From assembly GCA_023212695.1 (NCBI GenBank), contig JALCCG010000227.1, positions 1 through 34,772 of the forward strand: a stretch of DNA of 34,772 nucleotides, written 5' to 3'. The position numbers and the translations under genes are program-made. Under the pieces are notes generated by a model. The model was given only the letters and a program-made list of their open reading frames with translations. It was not told the DNA's origin and did not search any database. This DNA comes from Sporisorium sorghi. Taxonomy: Eukaryota; Basidiomycota; Ustilaginomycetes; Ustilaginales; Ustilaginaceae. This document shows positions 1 through 12,006 of this stretch, piece after piece (the first letter of the stretch is position 1; each line of letters begins with the position of its first letter).

Positions 1-988
1 GAAAATGTGTCTGGAATTTTGTTTATTTTGTGGGTTTGTGCGAACGGGACAGCGCCGGGGCGGAGAGGTGATAATAGAAAAAGTGTAAGTAAGACTTTGA
101 AATCCGCCCCCCCCCCCCCGTTCGCTCGGTGTTTCTGCGCTTCGGCGGCGTGGTATTTCTGATTTGCAGCGCTGCATCGACATCAAAGGAATCGTTCGAA
201 AACTGTGTGACAAGAGCAAAAGCGAGGAAACGGTGGTGGCTTGAAAAGCCGAGGCACGTCACCAGCAGCAGCTGCAGCAGCGCCTCTCTCCATCGGAACA
301 CGGTCTCTCTTTCCCACCATCACTCTCCACTGCGGCTCTGAATGCACACCGTCGAGCTGATGAGCATGCATTGACCGATGCTGCCACGGATGAGCAAGCG
401 GTACAGGCGCTCTCACCTCTCGAGAAGCCGCCGCCGGTTGCAATCCCACCCTCTTGGCGTCATCGCCATCAGTACTTCTCTCTTCGTCGCCTTGCATCCA
501 GATCCACCATCTCGACCCGATCATGAGCATAGGCAGAGAGGCAAGTCACGCTCAGACGATTGAGAACCGCCAGCACAGAAAGCCCGCTTCAAATCCTTCG
601 CTTTACGCGAACGAAGATCGCAAAAAGTTTTTTTTTTTTTTTTTTTTTTTCCCGCTAAACCGCGACGTGTCGAACGCGTACAGTGTCACGTGCTGTGTCT
701 CGATCTCACACGCAGCGAAAAAGATCTGCGGCTTGCAATCGGCGATCTCAGGCGTGTGGCACTCGGGATTGGTTCTCCGCTGTCTCTCTTTGCATCCACT
801 TGCAGCATCCGCCTCTGGCAGAAGAAACGACGTTGGCCCAAAGCCCCATCAAGCCGTCGACCTACACCATGATCAACGTATAGAAAAGTGTCCATTAGCA
901 AAGAAACAAAGCCATGTGATGAGCAGGCAACAAAAAGCTACTGAAGATGGCATATAGCGCCAGAGAGGTACGACCATCCTCCTGACAC
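1..988. other. Gene-free left edge
   Basis: No coding region could be supported here. Open frames on both strands are short, overlap each other and are low in complexity. The stretch holds a run of 13 C at 107-119 and a run of 23 T at 628-650. It ends beside the 3' end of the minus-strand DUF7137-type gene, so part may be its 3' untranslated region. A gene continuing from beyond the left edge cannot be excluded, but nothing recognisable was found. Confidence 0.5.
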
Positions 989-1705
989 CTACTCCTCATC
1001 AGCAAACCCAACCCCAGCCGCCCCCCTCACCAACACCCCCCATCCCGACACGACCGCCACGACCACCGTCGCCACCAATCCCACAACCGCAGGACTCACC
1101 GCCCTCAAACCCGTCGCCCCACTGCACGCAGCACAAATCCACCCGCTAGCCAGCGGCGTATACGCCTGCGGATTGTACAACGCAAACTCGACCTTCGTAT
1201 TCGGCTGCATCAGCCCTGGCGACGCAGCGACCGACATCCCCCGCTCATCATAGATCAGCAACCTATACGACGCGGCAATGAGCTGCGAAAGATTCGGATT
1301 CGACGCCTCGATGCTCGTCGAGTAGTTGTACGGCGACCACACCACGCTCGTCGCCGTACCCGGGAGGTTGGTCGCCACGTCGTAGGTGACCAGGTTGTCC
1401 GAGCAGTACGCTTGGACTGTGAGCGTCTTGGGGTACTGCAGGACCGAGGTGAAGTTCCACCCGAACGTGACGTCGACGCCCTTGGCGATCTTGTAGAATG
1501 ACGGGTCGGCGGTTTGGATCGGCTGCGTCACCGTGATGCCTCCCGCGGGTGCGGATGATGGGATGTTGACGGATGTGGCTGTGTTCGAGGCTTGTGCTGA
1601 TGTGGCCGTCGAGAGACCTGGTGTGACCGAAGGCGGGTCAGGCGCAACTGCTCCATCGATGCACAGCAGCGCCCAGAGCGCGAGCAAGGCGGGTAGCAAG
1701 TGCAT
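989..1705 (-). CDS. Secreted or membrane-anchored DUF7137-type protein
   Basis: This encodes 238 residues from the Met at 1703-1705. The open frame extends 18 codons further upstream, but this Met directly precedes a hydrophobic signal peptide (MHLLPALLALWALLCIDG), so it is the better start. A Ser/Thr/Pro-rich linker follows. Then comes a compact domain that begins with Pro-Ala-Gly-Gly-Ile-Thr and contains a GWNFTSV motif, candidate N-glycosylation sites and two cysteines near the end (CAAC). The C terminus carries one hydrophobic span and a short tail, which fits either a type I membrane protein or a GPI precursor. The pattern matches the fungal DUF7137 family from memory; its function is unknown. 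A cell-surface or cell-wall location is inferred. The gene is tail-side to the left edge and its upstream region faces the 3' end of the Tea1-like gene. Confidence 0.8.
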   Translation of the reverse strand: MHLLPALLALWALLCIDGAVAPDPPSVTPGLSTATSAQASNTATSVNIPSSAPAGGITVTQPIQTADPSFYKIAKGVDVTFGWNFTSVLQYPKTLTVQAYCSDNLVTYDVATNLPGTATSVVWSPYNYSTSIEASNPNLSQLIAASYRLLIYDERGMSVAASPGLMQPNTKVEFALYNPQAYTPLASGWICAACSGATGLRAVSPAVVGLVATVVVAVVSGWGVLVRGAAGVGFADEE

Positions 1706-2907
1706 AATTGTTGTGTAGAAAGATCGCCGCTGAATGAATTGCGCAGTGTGGTGTTCCAAGTCACCTCTCCCTGAAAGCTGCTGGCAGATCGCTCAAGTCG
1801 AAGGAGCCGACCGTAGCTGCCGTGTGAGGTAGAAGTGCAGGTAAAAGCTCTGCACCTGATGTTCCGTCGCAGAAGTCGAGACGAATGATGTTCTAGACTG
1901 GTCGTCGAAAGGCTAAGTTGCCGCAGTCCTTGGTCACGATGGACACTGAGCTGAGTGTGTGAGGTCGATGCGAGATCCAAAACGATCTGCCTGAGCGCAA
2001 ATCAGGTATTGCTCCAACGCTTAGTGCGAGATCCCGAACGAGGGTCGGACGGCTGTCGAAAGTGTCTGGTAATGATCGTGATCGTGATGATGATGGGCAG
2101 AACGACCCAATGCAATGTCGAGGAATGCGTGCGTGTGTCAGTGGGACAAGTCACATCGTCTCCATTTCGCTGGCCAATTTCAAGGGTTTGCTGGAAAATC
2201 GCTCCCTCTCTCGTGCTTGTCTCAGTCTGCCACGATCAGCGCCTGCAAAAAATTCGATCCCAGCTCTCGAGCCCTTTCTTCAGCCAAAAAACCCCCCTTT
2301 CTTTTTTTTTTTTTTTTTTTTTTTTTTTTCCAATTCCACACCTCTCTGCGCGCTCTCCTGCCTCTTCTCCTTGCTTGGCTCGCTAAATTCTCAATCGTTT
2401 CAGCGCTTCGCCAAACTCTACTGACGAGGCACCGCGAAAAAATCGGGCGTCGGAACTCCTGGCTTCATTTCGAGCCGTCCCAGTGACAGCCAGCCGTCTT
2501 GCAGCTCCTGCCGCTCTTGAAGGCGCGAGGATGCCGCGAGATCCACGCATTTCCTACGCTACGGCCTCGCTCACTATGGTTTACATTGCAGTCGACTCTC
2601 AGAGCTCACATAAAAGAATGAGTTGGAAGCAAGAAGATCGTCATATTCATTAAGGAAACCAACATCGCAAGCCCAGTCCCGCTGCTTGAGGGAGGGTTTT
2701 GCGTTATACAACATGGTACGCCCAAGTCACCTCTGCAGAGAGAAAGAGGCCTAGGGCGTGCTACAAAAGGAACAAAAGCCCAAATCGTCACATAGAAACG
2801 TCGTCAAAAAGGAAAACATAGGTGCTCATCACACCTGGCAAGCCGTAAAGCCGCCTTGAAGGGATGAAAAGTAGATGGCAGGAAAGAAAGCGCTGGCCTC
2901 CCCCTCC
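1706..2907. other. Gene-free spacer with 28-base T run
   Basis: This lies between the start of the DUF7137-type gene and the stop codon of the Tea1-like gene, both on the minus strand. It should therefore hold the promoter of the former and the 3' untranslated region of the latter. A run of 28 T occupies 2302-2329. Open frames that cross it translate the T run as poly-Phe and are not credible genes. No RNA gene was recognised. Confidence 0.5.
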
Positions 2908-5900
2908 TCAGTGCTCCGCCTTGGTGGCATACGCCTCGGCGCTCGACAGCGGCGGTGCGGCCGATGGCAGCTGCGACGTCGGCGCCGACCCATGCGCTCC
3001 CTGCTGCCCATACGCATCCGTCTCTTGCAACGAGCGGTCGCGCTCCCACTTGTCCAGCTCCGATGCGATGCTGCCGTACGCCATGCTGTCGCGCACGCGC
3101 TCGCCGCCGTCCTCGTGCGTCGACTCGATGCGCCCCAGCAGCAGCTGGAACTTGTCGTCCAGCTCCTGTAGACGCTGCGTCAGGTGCGCATTGTCGCGCT
3201 TCAGCTGCTCGTTGCTCGTCTGCGCCGCGCTGAGCGACTGCGTCAACGTCGACGAGTTGGCTGCTTCGCCCTTGGATGTCGGAGCGGAGCTGATCTGTTT
3301 TTGAAGATGCTCGTTGAGCTCGAGCGTCTTCTCCACCTCCTTGCGCGACTCTTGCAAGCTCGCTTCGAGGCGAGCCACCTCGCTCTCGAGCTCCGTCACC
3401 TTGCGGCTCGTTTGCAAGCCGTCCGATGATGCGCCGACAGCTTCGCGCGTCTTGTCCAGAGAACCTCGATGTTGCTGCTGTTCAGCCATGAGCTGCGCCA
3501 CCTTGCGCTCCAGCTCCCGGTTCTCAGCGGCGATCTCTTCGCTCTGCTGCGTCACATCGGCAAGGTGGCTGCGCAGCGCCTCAATGTCGCGCGCCGCCTC
3601 TTCCGAGCGTGCGCCATCGTCGGTGCTCAGTCGTCCACCGCCGCCGACGCCGTGCGCACGCACCGTCGCCAGCTCGTTCTGCAAGCTGGCGTTCTCGGTC
3701 TTGTACTTGTTCAGCTCGTCCTTCATCCTGCGCAGCATCTTCTCCGTGCCCTTGACAAACTGCACCGCCGTCTGGTAGTCGTTTTCCACCTGTGCCATCC
3801 TCTCCTTGTACGACGCGGTCGTCTCGGCCAACTCGCGCTCCGCAAGCTGCGCACGTCGCTCTGCCTCGGCGACGCTCGTGCTGTCCGCCGTGCCGCGGCT
3901 TGCCGTGAGCGAGGCGTGATGCTCCAACTCGCGCGTGAGCTCCTCCACGCGGCTCTCCGAGTCCTGCAGCCGGTGCTCGGCCTCCTGCACTTCGCGTGCC
4001 CGGGCGTCGATCTCTTCCTCGAGCTCGCGGATACGGCGGTCGGCATAGCCCGACTTGACGCTCAGCTCGTCGTCGTTGGGCACGCTCACGCCGCGCTCCG
4101 CCATGAACTGCTTGAGCAGACTCGACTTGACCTGCGCAGCCTCGATCGAGCGGTTGCGGTCGCGCAGCTCCAGATCCTTGGAGCTCGCCACATCCTTGAG
4201 GCGCGCCGCTTCCTGCAGCGCCACAGCCAGCTGGCTTCGAAGCGCCGTCACTTCCGAGCGCAGCCCCGTGTGCTGTCTCTCCATGGTCAAGTGGCGGTCC
4301 TGCATCTCTTGCAGCGAGCTCGAGTGCTCGTCGGCCATCTGGCAAGCCTCTGCATGCAGCTGTCGCAACGACTCGACCTCGTCCTCGAGCGCCCTCATCT
4401 TTTCCTCGACGTGCGAAGGGACGGCGCCAGAAGCACCCAGGTCACGCGTAGACGTCTGGTCTCTCTTGGCGAGAAGCGCCGCGAGTCCGTCGGTGGCGGC
4501 CATGCGGTGTGCTTCGGCTTCCTGCCGGTGCTGCCTCGCAAGCGTCTCAAGCTCGACAGCTCTCGAGGCGTGACTCGCAGCTTCGCTCGACTTGGCTTCG
4601 AGCTGCGCGCGCAGATCGGCGATCGTCTGCTGCTGCTGTTGGAGCATGTTGCGCTGGTCGTCGTGCAGACGCTCGTACTCGCCAGCTCTCGTCATGACGG
4701 CGGCGTGAGCCGTCTGCAGCTGCGTCAGTGCGGCGAGGTGCGCGGCGACATTGGCCCGCGCCTCCTCGAGCTGGCCTGATGCATGCTCGTGATCAGCCTT
4801 GTGGCGCGCTGCCAGCGAAGAGAGCGTGGTCACCTGCTCCGTGTGTTCGCGCAGCGCACTCTCGGTCGCATAGCTGCGCTTCTGCAACGATGAGAGCTCG
4901 TCGTACGCCTTCATCTGAGCCGCCTCGGCTGCCATGGCACGCTTGGCGGTCTCGGAGAGCCTCTCCTCGGCCGAGTTGCGAAGCTGTTGCTCCAGCTTGG
5001 CCTGCTCACGGAGCGAAGAGACTTGGCGTTCGAATCGAACGCTCTCGCGCAGCGCATCGGCGAGCGACTTTTCAAGCTTGCTGGCACGTTCGCGGTCGAG
5101 ACGCGTCACTTCATCGCCGTTGCCGGATTCGATCGCCGACAGCTTGGCGCGGTAGTAGGCGGCTTCCTGCAGCGCAGCCGAGCGCGCTCGGTCGGACTCG
5201 GCGTGGCGATCCGCCTCTCCCTGTGCCTGTTGCGCGATGGTGGCCTTGGCGCTGGCGAGCTGCGCTTTGAGCGAGATGAGCGTCTTGAGCACGCGGTCCT
5301 TGTCGCTGCCCTCGGCACCCGTGTCGATGCCGTCGAGACTGACGCGTTCCGAGGTGACGCTCTGGGTATCGGTCATGGTGATGTCGCCTGCGTTGAGCTG
5401 GTCGGGCTCGACGAAGCCCTTCTTGACAGCCAGAGCGAGCGCTGCCTTGTACCAAGCCTCACGCTTGCGCAACGCATCGACCTCGGCTGGTACCGTCTGA
5501 GGCGACATGTAGCCATTGGTTCCAGGCGGGCTAGTGGTGCGGCCGTAGTGGAAGCCGTCCTGAGGCGCGGTGGCGGGCGAGTCCATCTTGCTGACGACGC
5601 CGTTGATGCTTCGCATCGAGTTCATGTTGGTGGGCGAAAGGGCACCTCCAGCACGCATGTTTTCGATGGAGCGCTGACTGCGTGGACCGCCATAGGGGGC
5701 CGGAGCAGATCCCGGTGCAACACCGGAACCGGCGCCGGGACCGGTTTGCTGAGCGTACGGGTGAGGCTGGGTCTGCTGAGAAGATTGGATCTGCTGAGGA
5801 GGCTGAGCCTGATGCTGCTGGATGCTCGAGGGAGGGCTGGTAGCGCCGAGCGAAGAAGCGCCGCCGTTGATTGCGGGAGCGGCAGACGGTATCTGCTGGT

Positions 5901-6262
5901 AAGGCGGTTGCGACGATTGGAGCGACTTGGCAGGAGGCTGATTGGACAGCTCTTGCGGCGCTGGTGGTTGCGATTGCGCTTGGATCTGTGTTGGACCCGC
6001 CGCACCAGGGCCAGGGATCGTCTGCTGTTGCTGCTGTTGCTGCTGCTGCTGTGCAAAGGTCTGGTTGATGCCTCGGTCAGGAGGCGTAAGCGGCGTGCCA
6101 CTCTGGATGGGTCCAGACGTGGAACGCGCGGTGGGCGAGATGGCTCTCTGGCGCTCGTCGGCCTCTGCAACAGGAGACATGGCGCCGCGGACAGATCCGT
6201 TGGGACCTGGGATCTGTGAGCCAGGACCAGCGGCACCAGCACCACCACCAGCAGCAGCAGCA

Positions 6263-6294
<32 letters not shown>

Positions 6295-7987
6295 TGCTCC
6301 GGCAACACCAGTAGCTCCAGGGGCACCAGCGGGGAAGTTGGAACCTGGCGAGGTCATGTTGGACTTGGCAAGCTGAGAGCCAGCAGCGGGGCTCTTGATC
6401 TGTGGCGCATTGTCGGTGGGGTACTTGATCTTGGCCGTGTCGAGGACGTGCAATGTGGCCGGATCGTCTGGCTTTGCTCCAGTGAAGCTCTCGCCTCCGA
6501 GCACCACGACCTTGTTCTGGAAGGTGGACATGGCGTGGCCGGAGCGACCGCTGGGCGAGGGGCCCATGTTGGCAAACATGTACCAGCGCTGGTTGGTGAT
6601 CTTGAAGCTGGCAAGGTCACCGAGGTCCTTGCCGTCAACACCGCGTCCGCCAAAGATGTACATGACGTCGTCGACGAGGCAGGCGGCGTGGCCTTCACGG
6701 GGCACAGGAATGTAGCCGATGCACGAGAGCTCCTTCCAGGTGCTGGTTGCAATGTCGTAGCACCACGTGTCGTTGTAGTGGTACTGACCGTCGGTGCCGC
6801 CAAAGACGTAGATCTTGTCCTTGTAGGTGACGCTGGCGTGGCCGGTGCGCTTGGGCGGTACGTCGCCGTTGGCCTTGAGGCATTCCCAGGTCGGGGTTCC
6901 CTTGAGGCTGTTGAGGTCAAAGCACCAGAGGTCGTTCATGAAGAGGCCGTCGACCTGACCGCCAAAGACAAAGAAGCGGGAGCCGACGATGGCGACGCTG
7001 TGGCCGTACCGTCCGACGGGGCAGGTTTCGGGACCGTCGCCGGCCTTGACACGGGTCCATTCGCGTGTGCTGAGGTTGAGCAAGTAGAGGCCCTCGTCCT
7101 GCTTGTCGTCGGCGCGGACCTTGGTATCACCACCCCAGAGGATGAGGACGTTGGAGACGAGGACGGTAGCATGACCGACACGAGGAGGCGGGATTTCGCC
7201 TGTGGTCTGCACGAGCGTGGCGCTGGCGTAGATCGAGTTGGGATTGACGGGAGCTGGAGCTTGCCCAGGCGGCGAGTTAGGAGGCTGTTGCGAAACAAGC
7301 TTGTCGACGTAGATGGTGTAGAGGTCGTTCTTGACGCTCTCACGGACGAGACCACCAAAGAGGTAGAGTTCGCCTGTGGAGCTGGCAGTCTGGTTGACGG
7401 CGTGGCCGTAGCGCGGGAAGGGGAAGGGGCTGAGAGCACCGGGAGGAGCTTGGCGTGTCTCGTCGAGGAACTTGGGTGGGTTCATGACGAGGCCGCGTTG
7501 GCTCCACGGATAGACGACCTGCTGGGAACGACCGCGATCGCCCACGGACTGGGGTGGCACATTGGAGTTGGTGAGAGGAGGACCGGCGTCGAGTCCAGAC
7601 GATGCGGGAGGCAGACCAGAGATGTTGCCGCCTGATGGACTGCCGACATTTCCCATGCCAAAGTTGGAGCCGCTGCCTGGAGGAGGGGCCATGATGGGAA
7701 CCCCCTGTTCGCTCACCTTGCGCGAGCGGAGAGAGCCTTGTCCCGGAGCGGGGATGCCCGAACTCGTACCATCGGGACGGGGTGCCGGACCACCGAAGCG
7801 AAAGCCGGAAGCGGCGCCGAGAGGACCTGAGCTGGGAGCTGGGATGCCAGAAGGATGAGGAGCAAAGCCGCTGCCCATGGGACCATTGACGCCGCCCGGT
7901 GGGCCTGACATGGAGCCTTTGTTCTGAATGTGGGAGCCACCTGGAGTGGGAATACCAGATGCATCTCTGGTGTAAGGCGACTGCTGC

Positions 7988-8019
<32 letters not shown>

Positions 8020-8181
8020 TTGCTGCGATTGCTTGATTGATGATTCCATGGCGGGTGACATGGAGGATACGCTGTCGCCATTGTTTGGGTTGGAGGACTG
8101 GGTTTGGGAGCCGGGCTGCTTTTCCTTGTCCTTGTCCTTGTCCTTGTCCTTTTCGGACTTTCTCTTGCCGAAGATGGCCAT
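2908..8181 (-). CDS. tea1: Kelch-repeat cell-end marker, Tea1/Kel1 family
   Basis: A single exon encodes 1757 residues, starting in a strong context (ACC before ATG, G after). Residues 1-21 are a KD-repeat basic/acidic head, and residues 53-67 are a run of 15 Gln. Residues 68-240 are Gly/Pro/Ser-rich and contain three SxIP motifs at 75-78, 111-114 and 141-144. About residues 255-590 form Kelch blades with repeated GxxxP-R-GH and (I/V)(F/W)GG signatures, enough for a six-bladed propeller. A disordered stretch with a poly-Ala run (about 629-646) and a second Gln run (about 709-720) follows. About residues 965-1680 form a long coiled coil. This order is that of fission yeast Tea1 and budding yeast Kel1/Kel2, which mark growing cell ends; Tea1 travels on microtubule plus ends. 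The protein is clearly longer than those relatives. The role in polarised growth is inferred from the family. Confidence 0.9.
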
Positions 8182-8987
8182 GGTTATGGGATAGCTGGGT
8201 GCAAATTCAAGGTGGATAGCTTGCCAGGTGGTATCGAGTAGTTCGTATTCGTGGAAGCAACGCTAGCCCATCGCATCCGCAATGACTATTTGCAAGGTTT
8301 GGGCTTAGTGGATGGATGTCGAGTCTGCAACAGATGCGAAAGGAAAGTTCGTTAATGGATCGTGATTGAAGAGGAGATGTCTGTGCCGAGTCGAGAGGTG
8401 AACAAGGCAAAAGCGCCTTGTGACGACTAGAGCGAGCAAGAAGGATGGGATAATGAGGAGATGGTGGGGAAGGAAGGAGGAAAGGGCGCTAAGCTTTCTT
8501 TGGCGTGGCGCCTGCGCCAAAATCAACCGACCACACGGACGAGAAGGCACTTTAACCTGCGCTTGAAATTCAGCGGAAAAAGAGAGAGAGAAAAAGCAGC
8601 AGCAGCACAACGCAACTCAAAAAAAACGCAGCCTAATCGCACCGGAAGTCACTCGCCCACCTTCTTTCTATCTCTATCTATCTCCCTTGATGAATCATCG
8701 ACCCATTCGAAGCATGTTCCGAGGAAAGGGAGAGTGAGAGCCAGAGCTAAAGTCAGAGCCAGATCTTCCCAGAAAGGGGGTTGTTCTACAGCTGTGAGAC
8801 ATAAAGAGTGCTGGTGCAGCGAGCACGACAGCAGAGCGTGGTTGCGGAGAAGTGCAACTCCGGTCGAAAAAAGGGTCAAACTTCTACACTGCTCAACAGG
8901 CAGCAAGCACACTGACAGAGCGAGCGAGCTAAAAATCCAATTTTTTCCCACAGCAAGAGAGACGCGACTTGAAAGGGCAGACGCAGA

Positions 8988-9025
<38 letters not shown>

Positions 9026-9426
9026 CACAGACACTCCCGCACAACGGGGCTGTCCAACTTCCAACGTGGTTTTGCAGCAAAGATCGTATTGAGACTCGTT
9101 GCTCCTGTCTGCTTGGGCGGGCGACGCGATCAGATGCTTCAAGGGGCAATCCAGTCGGTGGTTGTCATGCTTGAGATGTCTCAACGTGAGTCTTCAGAGC
9201 ACAAAGGATCGCTTACAGTCGACAAGCGCGAGATCAGGGGCTACTCACTCAGGACACGCCCTCGATCTGCGTTGGTGCGTGAATACGCATTCGACATCAG
9301 CTGGTCTAGCGAGCATCACATCGCCAGTGCCATGACCGTCGCATTGCAGACGTTGCATTTGGAACGAGCTTGATCATGTTGTCTTTTGGGGTATCGAGCT
9401 CGACAAAAGCCTACTTCTATTCTTCT
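8182..9426. other. Upstream region of the Tea1-like gene
   Basis: No gene was recognised between the start of the Tea1-like gene and the 3' end of the PAP2 gene. Frames of 237 codons (plus, 8461-9174) and 166 codons (minus, 8649-9149) run through a GA microsatellite and are low in complexity. The region probably contains the promoter and 5' leader of the Tea1-like gene, and the 3' untranslated region of the PAP2 gene at its right end. Confidence 0.5.
8991..9021. repeat. (GA)n microsatellite
   Basis: About fifteen uninterrupted GA units lie in the upstream region of the Tea1-like gene. Such tracts are length-variable and could serve as a strain marker. Confidence 0.95.
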
Positions 9427-10219
9427 CTATGATAACCCGATCGCCCCTAGAACATTAGCCTCTGTTTGCGCTATCAGAGTGTCCATTCGGACGCCGACCG
9501 TGTCCTTGAGTCCGTTGTACAGTATCGACGTCGACGCGGCATTGCTTGAGCTCAACTCGGTACCGAAGACGAGTCGCGTGCCGTTCCAGACCGTGAACCA
9601 GACGCATGCTTTGGCCACGCCGAGCGCAGCGCCTGCCCACGTTTGTGCTGGTGTGTGCACACCGAGCCGCACACGCGACCACATGACGAGCACAGGAGCC
9701 ACTGCGCCGACCAGTGCAATCCACACCCGGGTCATCTTGTCCAACGACGCTGCCTCTCCAATCACGGCATTCGAGCTGAGCGACAGTGACGGATGCAGAG
9801 GCAGCAGCAACGACGAGAGCAGAATGTAAGTGCCCATGAACGAGATCGTGCTGTTTGGGCGCGGCGCCGAGTGATCATTGATCCCGTGTTCGATGAGGGT
9901 ATGGTCAGACTGTGTAGCTCGAGCGATCTTCCTGCACGCTGTGCGTCGAGGGCATGCCACTCGTCTTCTTCACTCTGGATCCCGGTGGACGAGGTTGCTT
10001 GATCACCCTCTTGAGTCCCTTGGCCGTGAAACTGGTTGCCAGGCTGCCTGCGGTAAAGTAGAGCGCATGGCACGTACGCAGATGGAGGATCCCAATCGCA
10101 GTCGCCGTCGCGACGATTCCCTGTGTGTGCTTGAGTAGCCACAGGCCGGTCGATAGCTCGTTCCGCTGCGAGTTCGCTTCGCCGTTTGGCTTGGCTCTTG
10201 TCGAGTCTCGAGCCGGCAT
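9427..10219 (-). CDS. PAP2-type membrane lipid phosphatase, two exons
   Basis: The model is exon 1 at 10219-9936 and exon 2 at 9850-9427, giving 235 residues. All three PAP2 signature motifs are present: K-x6-RP at residues 70-78, PS-T-H at 90-93 (the family usually has PSGH) and SR-x5-H at 153-160. About four or five hydrophobic segments are visible. The HT-x2-Q after the third motif recalls dolichyl-diphosphatases and related ER lipid phosphatases, so a phosphate-releasing enzyme acting on a membrane lipid is likely; the exact substrate is not clear. Motif 2 lies just before the intron and motif 3 is in exon 2, so splicing is needed for activity. The nearest GT donor would break the frame, whereas a GC donor at 9935 keeps it. 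The ATG at 10217-10219 is the first in-frame ATG; further upstream the frame has only a non-ATG start. Confidence 0.8.
9851..9935 (-). other. Probable GC-AG intron of the PAP2 gene
   Basis: The frame changes between the PSTHS motif and the following TISFMG segment, so an intron must lie here. On the minus strand the acceptor is AAACAG ending at 9851, and it requires an exon 1 that ends two bases into a codon. The only GT near the end of exon 1 (9937-9936) leaves zero extra bases and shifts the frame. A GC donor at 9935-9934 fits exactly and gives an 85-base intron. A CTGAC branch-like sequence lies inside it. Confidence 0.6.
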
Positions 10220-10831
10220 GGCGGTATCGTACGCGCCTCGGGAGGGGACGAGCAAGAGAGCCCTTACGGCTTTGGCTCTGTTCAGAGCAGCTCTTCCTTA
10301 TGATTCAAAGGCCGAGAGCGATCCTCGACATGACTCGATGGGCTAGGCCATCTGGCAGAGGTGTTGGTCGTGGTCGAGATTGAAGCAAGCTTTCGACGTC
10401 ATGCAGCTTCGAGACGACGTGTGGAGGCCGACGGTTATGAACGGCAGTTTCACCGATCTCACACTCATACTCGTTGCAACCTAACATCGTAAAGGGCGGC
10501 CAAAAATCGCGATTTTTTGGAACTCTTTTTGACTCGCAAAAAAACCGGCAGGTCATCGACCACAAAGAGGTTGGACAGCCGCACAGCGAATGACATGGAT
10601 CCGAACGCACATCCAGCATGATGCATGCTTTGCGCCACGGCAAAGATCGGCCTCCTGCCCTTGGCCGGGTGAGCGGGACTCGATCCTGTTGAGACCGAAG
10701 AAAGGTTCTAGGAACGAGTGTGTTTGCCAGCGGATCACGGTCTTGTCGGAGTTGGACAAGAGATGCGTGAGAGAGACGACGAGGGCTTGAGCGTGGCGGC
10801 TGACGAAAGTTCGCTTGCAGCGCAAAGACGA

Positions 10832-10881
10832 AAAAGGCTTCTTTTTTTTTTTTTCTTTTTTTTCTTTCGAAGAAGCCTTTT
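10832..10881. repeat. 12-base inverted repeat around a T-rich loop
   Basis: The arms AAAAGGCTTCTT (10832-10843) and AAGAAGCCTTTT (10870-10881) are perfect reverse complements. The 26 bases between them are almost all T with single C interruptions. The structure could form a hairpin in DNA or RNA. Confidence 0.85.
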
Positions 10882-11816
10882 GACAACTTCAATCCTACAC
10901 TGACACAGTGCCTCCAAAATTCTGAAATCTGACACCAACACGTTTTGTTGCGTTGCAACGCGCTTGTCAAAGTGGAAATGCACGACGTCGATCAGCCGCA
11001 GGAAACACACACCTCTGCCCTTGTCGACTCGCACTTGCTGCATGCAATGCCATGTATCGTACGCCCCTTTGGAGGGAGCCGTGCAGTACATGTAATTTAC
11101 TGTAAGCTCTGTCGTTGCGACTGGCTCGTATCGGATGCAGGCGGCGTTTGCCGTTTTCCCACGACTGTCGATCGATCCTCGTCAATCTGTAGCCACTCGG
11201 CCATCATTCCAACGTCAGACAACCAACGTATGTCCATGTTTGTGTACACACACAACATCTCAAAGATCCCACCCCGCTTTTCGATGCCAGCAAAAGAGAG
11301 TGTCGGCGAGCTGTGACGACCAAGTCATGCTGTTGTGTGCAGGAAAACTTCTGGCCTCGTTCTGCTGGCTCGACGATATCCTGCTAACACGCACGTAGAT
11401 GCAGCTGCAAGCCCCTCGCCTAAAGTAGCGAGCCCTCTAGCGATTGTCCCTGCAAAGGATGTGCCTTTTGACAGTGTCGCTCTAAGTTACCCAGACACTC
11501 GCTTGCCCCTTCCTCTCTCCTCGCTCGCCTTGCCCCGCAGTCTCGAACTCTCGCGAGCACGCCAAGGATCTACCTTTGACCCTCCGCTTCTCGCTCGTCC
11601 GCTGTGTCCAAAGCACCCTTTCCTGAGCCGCCTTCAGAGCATCTGAGTTTGTCGTTTGTGCTCTCGTGGCCCAACTTTGTATGCAGTCCGTCGATCCTCT
11701 TTGAGTTGTCTCGCATCCCCCCTCTCGACCCTTACCATCCTCGTCACCATCCTCATCACCACCATCACCTTCCCCGCTTTTACTACCCTTTCCCCTCCCC
11801 GTTCCCCACACCTCTC

Positions 11817-11876
11817 CTCGTCTCGGCCGCCCCACACTCTTTTGTTCTCGTCTCGGCCACCCCACACTCTTTTGTT
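11817..11876. repeat. 30-base tandem repeat, two copies
   Basis: Two adjacent 30-base units (11817-11846 and 11847-11876) differ at one position (G versus A at the thirteenth base). A third, broken start (CTCGT) follows. They lie about 130 to 190 bases upstream of the start codon at 12007, within the CT-rich leader. Confidence 0.95.
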
Positions 11877-12006
11877 CTCGTATCTTGACAACACTCGTTT
11901 TCATCCTCCAGCCGAACACGACTCCGCCTTTCCCATACATCACTCAGCGCGCAAATCATCTTTGGTCAACATCTTCGACGTATCAATTTACTCGTTCCCA
12001 TCTATC

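Larger units (their letters stand above)
10220..12006. other. Divergent intergenic region, 1.8 kb
   Basis: This separates the divergent PAP2 and Ser-rich membrane protein genes. No gene was recognised; a 221-codon minus frame (10305-10970) runs through a T-rich hairpin and matches nothing known to me. The right third (about 11480-12000) is strongly CT-rich, as is common just upstream of fungal genes, and probably forms the promoter and leader of the gene at 12007. A hairpin-forming repeat, a 30-base tandem duplication and a degenerate copy of the PAP2 5' end are listed separately. Confidence 0.5.
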